Origin: Tsukamurella spumae
GTDB taxonomy: Bacteria > Actinomycetota > Actinomycetes > Mycobacteriales > Mycobacteriaceae
DNA: 64,000 nt
NCBI RefSeq assembly: GCF_012396015.1
Contig: NZ_JAAXOQ010000005.1
Location: 62,001 to 126,000 of the forward strand
Direction of reading: 5' to 3'
This document shows, in pieces, positions 51,674 through 59,267 of the stretch. The notes beneath the pieces were generated by a model, which saw nothing but the letters and a program-made list of their open reading frames with translations, was not told where the DNA came from and made no database searches. The position numbers and the translations under genes are program-made. Each line of letters opens with the position of its first letter. Positions within the stretch are counted from its first letter, which is position 1.

Positions 51674-52998
51674 CCACCGATCTGACGACCAACCTGCTGC
51701 AGCTCATCGACCAGCCGCTCGCCCGGCACACCGCGCTTGAGCGGTACTACGCCGGCAGCCAGCCGCTCGCCTTCCTCTCGCCCGAGGCGCGCAAGGCCCT
51801 CGGCGACCGCCTCGGCCGCATGTCCAGCAACATCCCCCGCCTGGCCGTGAACAGTGTGGCCGAGCGGCTGCGGGTGACCGGGTTCACCGGCGCTGACGTG
51901 TGGGCCGACTGGATCCGCAACGACCTCGACCAGCTCGCCCCGGTACTGCACCGCGAGGCGCTGTTGCTCGGCACCGGCTACGCGCTCGTCTGGGCCGGGC
52001 CGGATGGCCGCCCGCAGGTGAGCATCGAGAGCGCGCGGCAGTGCTCGATGATCCTCGACCCCGGCACCCGCCGCCCTGTGGCCGCGGCGAAGCGGTGGAC
52101 CACCGACACCACCACCGAGGCCACGATCTTCGAGCCCCACCAGATCACCCGCCTGCGGGCGAACAACACCGGCGCCACCACGGCCGGGTTCACCGTGATC
52201 GACCAGTGGGAGAACACCCTGGGCGTCGTGCCGCTGGTGCGACTGGCGAACACCGATCGGATCCTCGGCGACCCCGTCAGCGAGATCGACGACCTGGTGC
52301 CGCTCGTCGACGCCCTCAACAAGACCCTCGCGGACATGCTCGTCGGCTCCGAGTTCTACGCCCGGCCCCGCCGCTGGGCGACCGGCCTCGAGCTCGAGGA
52401 GCGCGAGCGTCGCGACGACGCGGGCGCGGTGGTCCTCGACGACGAGGGGGAGCCGATCATGGACGCGGTCAATCCCATCGAGGAGAACGACCGCATGGCC
52501 GTCAACGAGTCCTCCGAGGGCAAGTTCGGGCAGTTCGAGGCCGCGGACCTCGGCAGCTACGAGTCGTCGGTGCGGATCCTCGTCTCGCAGATCATGGCCG
52601 TGTCGTCGCTGCCGGCGCACTACATCGGCGTGCTGTCCTCGCAGCCCTCGTCCGCGGACGCCCTGCGGGCCGCCGAGGCCGCGCTCACCGCCCGCGCCGA
52701 GGCCCGGCAGCAGACGTTCGGCCGCGCCTGGGAGCAGGTCGCCCGCCTCATCGTCGCCGTGCGCGACGGGGCAGACCCCGAGACCGTCGAGGCCCGCGTG
52801 CAGTGGGCGGACCCGGCGACCCGCTCGGTGGCGCAGGAGGCCGACGCGGTGGTCAAGCTCTACCAGTCCGGCCTGCTGCCCGCGGACTACGCGCTCGCCA
52901 AGCTCGGATACTCCGACGACGACGTGGCGAAGATCCGCACCGCGCGCCGCACCGAGCAGCTCGACAAGGCCGCCGTCGACGGCCTGGGCGCGGCGTGA
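51670..52998 (+). CDS. Phage portal protein (SPP1 gp6-like)
   Basis: A 442-residue protein that would form the dodecameric DNA gateway of the capsid. The GTG overlaps the terminase stop. Family blocks include L-A-V-N-S-V-A-E-R-L-R-V-T-G-F (about 58-72), L-G-V-V-P-L-V-R-L-A-N (about 185-195) and S-S-L-P-A-H-Y-I-G-V-L-S-S-Q-P-S-S-A-D-A-L (in the C-terminal third), all typical of actinophage portals. Confidence 0.9.
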   Translation: MTTDLTTNLLQLIDQPLARHTALERYYAGSQPLAFLSPEARKALGDRLGRMSSNIPRLAVNSVAERLRVTGFTGADVWADWIRNDLDQLAPVLHREALLLGTGYALVWAGPDGRPQVSIESARQCSMILDPGTRRPVAAAKRWTTDTTTEATIFEPHQITRLRANNTGATTAGFTVIDQWENTLGVVPLVRLANTDRILGDPVSEIDDLVPLVDALNKTLADMLVGSEFYARPRRWATGLELEERERRDDAGAVVLDDEGEPIMDAVNPIEENDRMAVNESSEGKFGQFEAADLGSYESSVRILVSQIMAVSSLPAHYIGVLSSQPSSADALRAAEAALTARAEARQQTFGRAWEQVARLIVAVRDGADPETVEARVQWADPATRSVAQEADAVVKLYQSGLLPADYALAKLGYSDDDVAKIRTARRTEQLDKAAVDGLGAA

Positions 52999-53543
52999 GC
53001 GGCTTCGCCGACCGGCTCGCCGCGCTGGCAGCCTCGACCGACCGCCGCGTCATGGCGCTGTACGACTCGTACGAGGCCGGGCGGATCACCGCCGAGGAGT
53101 TCGTCGAGCTGGCCGAGCAGGTGCTCGACGCCGGGGCCGAGCGGGCCGCAGCGGTCGCGGACGTGGCCGCCGCCGCGGTCGCCGGGGCCGCGATCGGTGG
53201 CGTGCTGCTGCCGCTCGGCGCCCCGCGGCCCTCGCTCGCCGAGCTGGCCGCCGAGGTCGACGCGCAGGATCCCGTCGGCCGGCCCCTGAACACGCTGCTC
53301 GACGACCGCACGGCGCTGTCGATCGAGGCGCAGGACCGCGTCAAGGTCACCGGTCAGGCGGTCCTCAAGCGCGCCCTGCGCGAGCACGGCGTCAAGAAGT
53401 GGCGCCGCCGCCTCGACGGTGGCGCGTGCGAGCTGTGCCGCAAGCTCGCCGAGACCACGTTGCCGATCACGGCGCGGATGTACCGACACCGCAACTGCGG
53501 CTGCACAACTCAACCCATCACCAGCAAGGAGAACGACCAGTGA
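52995..53543 (+). CDS. MuF-like head morphogenesis protein
   Basis: A 182-residue protein following the portal with a 4-bp overlap. The N-terminus is Ala-rich helix; the C-terminus has the minimal MuF signature with Cys/His spacing, A-C-E-L-C-R-K-L and H-R-N-C-G-C. MuF-type proteins act in capsid assembly or DNA injection. It is shorter than most, so it may keep only the core. Confidence 0.7.
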   Translation: MSGFADRLAALAASTDRRVMALYDSYEAGRITAEEFVELAEQVLDAGAERAAAVADVAAAAVAGAAIGGVLLPLGAPRPSLAELAAEVDAQDPVGRPLNTLLDDRTALSIEAQDRVKVTGQAVLKRALREHGVKKWRRRLDGGACELCRKLAETTLPITARMYRHRNCGCTTQPITSKENDQ

Positions 53544-53980
53544 CCGCACCCCAGAGCACCACCGAGACCACCGAGCCGACTGCACCCGAGGGCGAGCAGG
53601 CCGCCCCCGACGCGCTCGATACCGAGCCCCAGGACCAGCCCGAGGGTGACACGTTCCCCCGCGCGTACGTCGAGGAACTGCGCACCGAGAACCGTGAGCG
53701 CCGCATGGCCGCCGAGGAGGCGACGGGCCGGGCCGACGCTCTCGCCGGCCGCCTGCACGCCGCGCTCGTCGCTGCGACCGGCAAGCTCGCCGATCCCAGC
53801 GACCTCCCGTTCGACGCCGCGCACCTCGACGACGACGCCGCCCTCACCGAGGCGATCGACGAGCTGCTCGCCCGCAAGCCGCACCTCGCGGCCCGGCGCG
53901 TGGCCGGGGACGTAGGCCAGGGTGCCCGTGGCGGGGCCGAGTCGGTCGACCTCATCGGGCTCATGCGCTCACGCGCCTAA
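53540..53980 (+). CDS. Scaffold-like protein
   Basis: A 146-residue acidic protein: a disordered Thr/Glu/Pro N-terminus (residues 1-35), then charged coiled-coil helix (Y-V-E-E-L-R-T-E-N-R-E-R-R-M-A-A-E-E-A). Composition, size and location directly before the capsid gene are those of phage scaffold proteins. GTG with AAGGAGAACG upstream. No protease domain is present. Confidence 0.7.
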   Translation: MTAPQSTTETTEPTAPEGEQAAPDALDTEPQDQPEGDTFPRAYVEELRTENRERRMAAEEATGRADALAGRLHAALVAATGKLADPSDLPFDAAHLDDDAALTEAIDELLARKPHLAARRVAGDVGQGARGGAESVDLIGLMRSRA

Positions 53981-53998
53981 CGAACATGGTTGCCACTC

Positions 53999-54032
53999 AG
54001 GCCCGCTCCCGTGCGATACTGGGAGCGGGCCT
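53999..54032 (+). repeat. Perfect hairpin before the capsid gene
   Basis: AGGCCCGCTCCC (53999-54010) and GGGAGCGGGCCT (54021-54032) are perfect complements with a 10-nt loop, 63 bp upstream of the capsid ATG. There is no T run, so it may cut or stabilise the message, allowing high capsid expression, instead of ending it. Confidence 0.5.
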
Positions 54033-54095
54033 GATGCCCATTTCCGCCGTGAGGCTCGACGCCGAGGCATTCACACCTCACGTCTGGAGAACATC

Positions 54096-54935
54096 ATGGC
54101 TCCCGCCACCACTACCGCGAATCCCACGCTTCTGCAGGAGCAGATCGCCAACATTCTCGTCGCCCCGCTCGAGGCCGCCTCGGTCGTCCTCGCCGCCGGC
54201 CCCCAGATCTTCGACACCGCCTCGCCGCTGCGGATCCCGCGACTGACCGGCGGCGCCACTGTCGGGTTCGTCGCCGAGGGCGCCGTCATCCCCGAATCGG
54301 GTGTCGCGTTCGACGAGGTCAAGCTCATGCCCTCGGACCGCAAGAGCCTCAAGGTCATCACCAGCGTCACCAATGAGCTGCTGCGGCAGTCCGTGATCGG
54401 CCTCGACGCCGTGCTCAAGACCCGCCTGGTCACCGATACCGCGAACGCCCTCGACACCGCGCTCCTGACCGGCACCGGTGCCACCAAGTCGATCACCGGC
54501 CTGGTCAACCAGACCGGCGTGCAGACCGGCGTGCTCGACGTGACCGACGCCGACAGCCTGCTCGACGCGCTCGCCCTCGCCCACGCCGCCGAGGTCACCC
54601 CGAACCGCTGGTTCATCAACAGCCAGGACTTCATCGCCCTGCGCAAGATCAAGGACACCAGCGGCAAGTACATCCTGCAGGCCGACCTCACCGCGGACGC
54701 GACCTACCTCCTGTTCGGCATCGCCGTCACCGTCACCAACAAGCTGCCCGCGGGCAAGGCCGCGCTGGTCGACATGAACCAGGTCGCCATCGCCCGCGAC
54801 ATCGACCCCAGCGTGACCATCGACGCGGGCGGCGACTACTTCAAGACCGACAGCCAGGGCATCCGCGTCGTCACCCGCTACGACCTCGGCCTGCTGCACC
54901 CGCAGGGCGTCGTGATCCTCAACAAGGCGCCGTAG
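54096..54935 (+). CDS. Major capsid protein (HK97 fold)
   Basis: A 279-residue protein, short for HK97-type phages. It shows the E-G-A-V-I-P-E-S-G-V-A-F-D-E-V (about 62-76) beta strands, S-L-K-V-I-T-S-V-T-N-E-L-L (about 85-97) and G-D-Y-F-K-T-D-S-Q-G-I-R-V-V-T-R (about 248-263) of phage P22/HK97-like capsids in actinophages. No delta domain or cleaved N-terminus is apparent, in keeping with a separate scaffold. ATG 54096 with TGGAGAAC upstream. Confidence 0.9.
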   Translation: MAPATTTANPTLLQEQIANILVAPLEAASVVLAAGPQIFDTASPLRIPRLTGGATVGFVAEGAVIPESGVAFDEVKLMPSDRKSLKVITSVTNELLRQSVIGLDAVLKTRLVTDTANALDTALLTGTGATKSITGLVNQTGVQTGVLDVTDADSLLDALALAHAAEVTPNRWFINSQDFIALRKIKDTSGKYILQADLTADATYLLFGIAVTVTNKLPAGKAALVDMNQVAIARDIDPSVTIDAGGDYFKTDSQGIRVVTRYDLGLLHPQGVVILNKAP

Positions 54936-54938
54936 CCC

Positions 54939-55259
54939 GTGGCCGCGACCACCGGTGCCGACGTTGCCTCGCTGCTCGACCGCAGCAGCGAGGCGGCGTT
55001 CGTCGCCGTCTGCAACCAGGCCGTGAGCATCGCCCGCGCCCTGTGCTCGGCGTACACCCGCGGCCGCGGCTTCACCGCAGGCGTCGGCACCGACGAGCTC
55101 GAGACCGTCGTGCGGCTCGTCGCCATCCGCTACGCCACCAACCCCGAGAACCTGCGCGCCGAACAGCTCGGCGACTACAAGCGCGACATGCAGGTGATCG
55201 ACGGGTTCACCCTCGCCGAGCAAGTGGTGCTCAACCGCTACCGGAAGCGTGCCCGGTGA
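54939..55259 (+). CDS. Head-tail connector candidate (gp6-like)
   Basis: A 106-residue mainly helical protein 3 bp after the capsid stop. Its content (A-V-C-N-Q-A-V-S-I-A-R-A-L, E-L-E-T-V-V-R-L-V-A-I-R-Y-A) and position fit the helical head completion adaptors of siphophages. In a satellite this would be the surface on which a helper tail docks. Confidence 0.65.
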   Translation: MAATTGADVASLLDRSSEAAFVAVCNQAVSIARALCSAYTRGRGFTAGVGTDELETVVRLVAIRYATNPENLRAEQLGDYKRDMQVIDGFTLAEQVVLNRYRKRAR

Positions 55260-55564
55260 TCCCCAAGCGGCTCCTGCCGCAGAAGGTCACGTACGCGCCC
55301 TACCTCGGCAGCGGCCCCGAGGGCGACGTGTACGACGATCCCATCACCGTGCCGGCGCGCGTGCAGTTCCAGAACAAGCTCATCCGCGACAACACCGGCG
55401 TCGAGGTGATCTCCGCGGCCACGATCTACCTACAGCCGCAGACCACACCGCCCACCGTCGGCACGCTCGTCGATCTCCCCGACGGCACCTCGCGCCCCGT
55501 CATCGCCTTCGCGCTCACCGTCGGGGCGCGCACCACCGAACTGCTCACCGTCGAGGTGAGCTGA
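55256..55564 (+). CDS. Head-tail stopper/connector candidate
   Basis: A 102-residue beta-rich protein, GTG overlapping the previous stop by 4 bp. It contains V-Q-F-Q-N-K-L-I-R-D-N-T-G-V-E-V-I-S and L-P-D-G-T-S-R-P-V-I-A-F, a pattern like phage stopper proteins that follow the adaptor. It is the last structural gene; a terminator follows instead of tail genes. Confidence 0.6.
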   Translation: MIPKRLLPQKVTYAPYLGSGPEGDVYDDPITVPARVQFQNKLIRDNTGVEVISAATIYLQPQTTPPTVGTLVDLPDGTSRPVIAFALTVGARTTELLTVEVS

Positions 55565-55697
55565 GCGCCGGGGGCCGGCCGGAGAACTAGGAATCCGCCG
55601 ACCGGCCCCTGGACGCCCACACACGGGCCGCGACCCGATGCAGTCGGGGTACGCGGCAAGGACCGGCACCGTCACGGGTGACATACCGCCGGTCCTG

Positions 55698-55729
55698 GGG
55701 CCGTCCCGCACCACGCGGGGCGGCCCTTT
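55698..55729 (+). terminator. Terminator of the structural operon
   Basis: GGGCCGTCCCGC (55698-55709) pairs with GCGGGGCGGCCC (55715-55726) at 11 of 12 positions, followed by TTT. It ends the head module 134 bp after the last connector gene, showing that transcription is designed to stop there. Confidence 0.65.
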
Positions 55730-55745
55730 CCCGTACCTTCACGGA

Positions 55746-55988
55746 ATGAACGACGACCGTGTTGCTGCCAAGCTGGCCTCGATCCACTGGAAGGAGGAGC
55801 AGTACCTGCGCAACCGCGCCGGCCGCGAGCGCCAGGACCACATAGCGATCCAGCGGTCAATTCTCGAGCGTCATCAGCCGCAAGATGGCGCGTGGGGCGC
55901 GCCCTGCACTGGCGATCACGACCCCGCGGTCGCGTGGCCCTGCGAGACGGTTCTCAGCGCCGACAACCCCGTGAACTACCTCGACTAG
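55746..55988 (+). CDS. Small hypothetical protein at the right end of the element
   Basis: An 80-residue protein after the terminator, rich in charged residues (R-N-R-A-G-R-E-R-Q-D-H). It has two Cys in its C-terminal half (A-P-C-T-G-D and W-P-C-E-T). No recognised domain. Genes at this edge of satellites are often accessory, for example helper interference or defence, but nothing in the sequence supports a specific role. Confidence 0.5.
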   Translation: MNDDRVAAKLASIHWKEEQYLRNRAGRERQDHIAIQRSILERHQPQDGAWGAPCTGDHDPAVAWPCETVLSADNPVNYLD

Positions 55989-55998
55989 CGGCAGATCA

Positions 55999-56017
55999 TT
56001 GGGCACATACTGGGCAC
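55999..56017. promoter_or_regulatory. Candidate integrase arm-type sites, right end
   Basis: TTGGGCAC at 55999-56006 and CTGGGCAC (one mismatch) at 56010-56017, 37 bp inside attR. Both match the left-end sites. Confidence 0.5.
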
Positions 56018-56053
56018 GCGCTCCGCTGATACTGCTCTGACCTGCTGTAAAGC

Positions 56054-56080
56054 CGGTCGGGATGACAGGATTTGAACCTG
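56054..56080. repeat. attR core (27-bp direct repeat inside tRNA-Pro)
   Basis: Identical to 45501-45527. It covers three flanking bases, the discriminator, the 3' acceptor strand, and the T loop and most of the T stem of tRNA-Pro. Confidence 0.9.
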
Positions 56081-56130
56081 CGACCCTTCGCTCCCAAAGC
56101 GAATGCGCTACCAAGCTGCGCCACATCCCG
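56057..56130 (-). tRNA. tRNA-Pro (anticodon TGG), attachment-site gene
   Basis: A complete cloverleaf on the minus strand: acceptor CGGGATG (56130-56124) with CATCCCG (56064-56058), discriminator A at 56057, anticodon loop TTTGGGA giving TGG, and T loop TTCAAAT. CCA is not encoded. Integration leaves the gene whole, since the element supplies or keeps the identical 3' end. Confidence 0.95.
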
Positions 56131-56266
56131 TGATCACTTGAGTGACCAGGTAGAGCGTACCCGGGGTGGTGGACCCGACCGCGCCCGCGTCGCTGCGACG
56201 AGTCGCGGATGGTTCGTCGGAACTGACTGCTGCTAACCAATTCCTGCAGGCTGGCAAACTGGTCGG

Positions 56267-56932
56267 ATGACGAGAACGCGCGGCACCCTGCTGCTGGCAT
56301 CCCTGCTCGCCACCACCGTGCTGACCGTGGTCCTCGGGACCACCGACCCCGCCGCGCCGCTCACGTACCCGAGCCGGTTCCTCATCTGGAACCTCTTCCT
56401 CGCCTGGATTCCGATGCTGTTCGCGCTCGGCTTCCAGGCGGTGCGGCGCCGCTGGGCGCTCGTCCCGCTCGGGCTGGGCTGGCTGGCGTTCCTGCCGAAC
56501 TCGCCGTACCTGGTGACCGATCTCGTGCACCTCGGGGACGGCGAGAACATGTGGCGGCACGTGCTCCAGTACGGGTTCGCGGCGTGGACGGGGATCCTGC
56601 TCGGCGTGGTCTCGATGCTGCTGGTGCACCGTCGCGTGCAGCGCGAGTTCGGCGCGCGGTGGGGCTGGCTCGTGGTGCTGTTGTCCGTCGGACTGTGCGC
56701 GATCGGCGTCGTGATCGGGCGGTTCCAGCGCTGGAACTCGTGGGACCTGGTGACGCGGCCGGACGCCGTCGTGTTCGCCACGCTCGACTGGGTGACCTCG
56801 CCCTTCTCGTACGTGCAGTCCACCGGGGTCGCGGCTGCGGTGGCGGCGTTCTTCGGGCTCGCGTACCTGACGATCTTCTCCCTCACGCCGCCGGTCGCCG
56901 CGGAGACGGAGGCGGCCCCGGACCGCGTGTGA
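56267..56932 (+). CDS. DUF1361 membrane protein
   Basis: A 221-residue protein with about six transmembrane helices. The DUF1361 core is visible as W-L-A-F-L-P-N-S-P-Y-L-V-T-D-L-V-H-L (about 76-93) and G-R-F-Q-R-W-N-S-W-D (about 152-161). Function unknown. It is the first host gene right of attR on this strand. Confidence 0.8.
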   Translation: MTRTRGTLLLASLLATTVLTVVLGTTDPAAPLTYPSRFLIWNLFLAWIPMLFALGFQAVRRRWALVPLGLGWLAFLPNSPYLVTDLVHLGDGENMWRHVLQYGFAAWTGILLGVVSMLLVHRRVQREFGARWGWLVVLLSVGLCAIGVVIGRFQRWNSWDLVTRPDAVVFATLDWVTSPFSYVQSTGVAAAVAAFFGLAYLTIFSLTPPVAAETEAAPDRV

Positions 56933-56951
56933 AGGGCGTACCGTCGACCAC

Positions 56952-57272
56952 GTGTACCTGGAGCGATTCGTCGCGGACGGCTACCTGGACGCCGACCGCG
57001 CAGACAGGCTCGGCTGGGAGTCCGGGCGGTACGCCTCGCGGATCTATCTGATCGTGGGCGGGCGGCGCCTGCTCGCGCAGAACCTGCCGCTGTGCTGGGC
57101 GGACCTCGATGTCGCGCCGGGCACGCCGATATCCCTGGAAGTCACCAGTGGGAACCGCGGACTGCTCGAGGACGAGCAGCGTGCCATCGCGGGGTTCGCG
57201 GACCGCTTCCGCGAGGTTCTGATCCCGCCGCAGCCGCGCCGGGCCGGCCGCTGGTGGTCCCGCAGGGGCTGA
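56952..57272 (+). CDS. Conserved hypothetical protein
   Basis: A 106-residue soluble protein starting at GTG 56952, 19 bp after the DUF1361 gene. It contains G-W-E-S-G-R-Y-A-S-R-I-Y-L-I-V-G-G-R-R (about 21-39) and an Arg/Trp-rich C-terminus. No family recognised. Confidence 0.55.
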   Translation: MYLERFVADGYLDADRADRLGWESGRYASRIYLIVGGRRLLAQNLPLCWADLDVAPGTPISLEVTSGNRGLLEDEQRAIAGFADRFREVLIPPQPRRAGRWWSRRG

Positions 57273-57312
57273 TGCCCCGCCCGTCGGTGTCGGTCCGAGA
57301 TGGTCGGATCCG

Positions 57313-57681
57313 TCAAGCTTCGAGCGGGTCACGCCCCTCGAGGAGGGCGGCCAGGACGTGCGCCTGACTGATCCCTTGCGCCTTGGACGCGGTCAGCAGC
57401 GTGACGGGCCCGTTCGCCACGAGCTTCGCGAGATCCGCGTACGCCGCCGCGGCTTCGGGCTCCGCGAGCTCGGCGCGGTAGCGCGAGACGAACTCGGGGT
57501 ACTTCGCCGGATCGTGCTCGTACCACCGGCGCAGCTCGGTGGTCGGCGCCACCTGTTTGCACCACTCGAACAGGTCGGCCCGGTCCGTGCTGACCCCGCG
57601 CGGCCACAGTCGGTCGACGAGGACCCGCTTCCCATCCGTGGCCTCCTCGGCCTCGTACACCCGCTTGACCCGGACCGTCAT
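57313..57681 (-). CDS. DUF488 family protein
   Basis: A 122-residue protein of the DUF488 family: V-L-V-D-R-L-W-P-R-G (about 20-29), W-Y-E-H-D-P-A-K-Y-P-E-F (about 53-64) and T-L-L-T-A-S-K near residue 95, where many members have Cys/Ser. Function unknown. Its ATG overlaps the upstream glycosylase stop by 4 bp. Confidence 0.85.
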   Translation of the reverse strand: MTVRVKRVYEAEEATDGKRVLVDRLWPRGVSTDRADLFEWCKQVAPTTELRRWYEHDPAKYPEFVSRYRAELAEPEAAAAYADLAKLVANGPVTLLTASKAQGISQAHVLAALLEGRDPLEA

Positions 57682-58451
57682 GTCGCGCCCTCCATCGTTC
57701 GCTCGGCTGCGATGCGCCTCGCGTCTCGCAGCACCTCCTCCAGCATGGCCGGTGTGAGTCGTCCGGTGAAGGTGTTCTGCTGGCTCACATGGAAACACCC
57801 GAGGACGGTGAGCCGGCGTCCGTCCGGGTGCCGCAGGTCCACGCGTGCGCCGTGGCCGAACTTCGGGCGGGGACGGGGGATGGTCCAGCCGCCCTCCGTG
57901 AGCACGGAGAACAGTGCCTGCCAACCGAACCCGCCCAGCACGACGGCGACGCGCACCGTCGGGAGGAGTTCGAATTCGCGCGCCAGGAAGGGGGAGCACG
58001 TGCGGCGCTCGTCCGGGGTCGGCTTGTTGTCCGGCGGCGCACAATGGACGGGGGAGCTGATCCGCACGTCGACGAGCTCGAGGCCGTCGTCGATCGCGGT
58101 GGCCGTGGGCTGATTCGCCAGGCCCACCGCGTGCAGCGCGGCGAACAACACGTCCCCGCTGCGATCGCCGGTGAACATCCGGCCCGTGCGGTTCGCGCCG
58201 TGCGCCGCGGGCGCCAGCCCGACGATGAGGATCGACGCGTCGACCGGCCCGAACCCGGGAATCGGCTTGCCCCAGTAGGTCTGGTCCGCGAAGGACGCGC
58301 GTTTGACCCGCGCGACCTCCTCGCGCCAGGCGACGAGCCGCGGGCACGCCCGGCAGGTGGTGATCAGCGCGTCCAGCTCCGGCACGGTCCGCGCGCGTCC
58401 CGCCGCCGACGGTGCCGCCTCCGGCCGGGTGGATCGGACTCGCGTGGGCAT
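57678..58451 (-). CDS. Type-5 uracil-DNA glycosylase (UdgB-like)
   Basis: A 257-residue DNA repair enzyme. Four Cys for a 4Fe-4S cluster are plausible, starting C-R-A-C-P (about 33-37). The UdgB motif G-L-A-P-A-A-H-G-A-N-R-T-G-R (about 78-91) has Ala where other families carry the catalytic Asp/Asn, a known feature of family 5. The intercalation motif H-V-S-Q-Q-N-T-F-T-G-R-L (about 221-232) is present. It forms a coupled pair with the DUF488 gene. Confidence 0.88.
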   Translation of the reverse strand: MPTRVRSTRPEAAPSAAGRARTVPELDALITTCRACPRLVAWREEVARVKRASFADQTYWGKPIPGFGPVDASILIVGLAPAAHGANRTGRMFTGDRSGDVLFAALHAVGLANQPTATAIDDGLELVDVRISSPVHCAPPDNKPTPDERRTCSPFLAREFELLPTVRVAVVLGGFGWQALFSVLTEGGWTIPRPRPKFGHGARVDLRHPDGRRLTVLGCFHVSQQNTFTGRLTPAMLEEVLRDARRIAAERTMEGAT

Positions 58452-58689
58452 GCTTCGAGCCTATGCCCGTGGCGGTACGGCGCGGGGGCGACGAACCTCC
58501 GCTGGGATGCGAAGAAAACCTGCTCCGGATATGGGCGAGGCCGGTGGCACCTGTAACGCGCCCCGGCCTCTGTTTTCACTGAGCGGTTTACAGTCACGCT
58601 CACGAACTTGAGTACCACGATAGCAGGGTTCGTCGAGTATTCGAAATCGTGTACGACGCGCGCAGGTCGAACTCCGGCTGTGGGTGCGT

Positions 58690-59076
58690 CTACTGCAGTG
58701 CGAGCCCGATGCCCAGGAACACCACCGCGAGCAGCGGCGCGACGCCCTGGATCGAGGCCGCGCGGAGCTTGGTCCGGTCGGAGAGGGCCAGCACGAGGGC
58801 CGCCGCCAGCATCGAGCCGACGCCCACCAGGATCAGGGTCGCGCCGACCGCGCGCTGCGGCCCGAACAGCGCGAGCCCGAGGAACACCGCGACCGCGAGG
58901 AACAGGTTGTAGAAGCCCTGATTGAAGGCGAGCGGCCGGGTGATCTCCGCCGTCTCCTCGGTCGTGCCGAAGGCGCCGCGCGCCCGCGCCGAGGTCCACG
59001 CGATCGATTCCAGGTAGAAGATGAAGCAGTGTAGGAGCGCCGCGACGGCGGCGAGGACGAGTCCGACGAGGATCAT
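58690..59076 (-). CDS. DUF1304 membrane protein
   Basis: A 128-residue protein with four transmembrane helices. The family block F-I-F-Y-L-E-S-I-A-W (about 18-27) and A-F-N-Q-G-F-Y-N-L-F-L-A (about 50-61) are clear. Function unknown. ATG 59076 is chosen since the hydrophobic first helix begins immediately. The ~240 bp between this gene's end and the UdgB start hold no gene I can support. Confidence 0.85.
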   Translation of the reverse strand: MILVGLVLAAVAALLHCFIFYLESIAWTSARARGAFGTTEETAEITRPLAFNQGFYNLFLAVAVFLGLALFGPQRAVGATLILVGVGSMLAAALVLALSDRTKLRAASIQGVAPLLAVVFLGIGLALQ

Positions 59077-59267
59077 GCGCTCATCATCGCTGATCGCCCG
59101 ACCGCCCATGCCCCCGCCCCGGCCCGTCGGCGTCCGCCCGGGCTGTCAGGGGCCCGGAACCGTCGCGTACGATTGTCCGAGTGCCGTGGGCCCGACGGGG
59201 CCCCGTGCTGCCCGCAGGAAACCGCACATCAGGCGGCCTCCTGCTGATACCAACCCGAGGAGAACGA

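Larger units (their letters stand above)
45501..56080 (+). mobile_element. Integrated tail-less phage satellite (cf-PICI-like), 10.6 kb
   Basis: The element is bounded by 27-bp direct repeats that form the 3' end of tRNA-Pro. All genes point one way: integrase, Cys-rich protein, excisionase-like protein, small protein, RecA-like ATPase, small protein, HNH, large terminase, portal, MuF-like, scaffold-like, major capsid, two connector candidates, one small gene. Tail tube, tape measure, baseplate, tail fibre, holin, endolysin, portal-independent tail adaptors and a CI/Stl-like repressor were not found. A complete head module without tails is the defining layout of capsid-forming phage-inducible chromosomal islands. 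The main alternative is a prophage that lost its right half, but attR and the right-end arm sites are intact. Confidence 0.8.

Noticed and set aside
45679-55988. Element interpreted as a pSAM2-like conjugative element
   Set aside because: There is no Tra/FtsK-type translocase and a full capsid module is present, so phage-type transfer is favoured.
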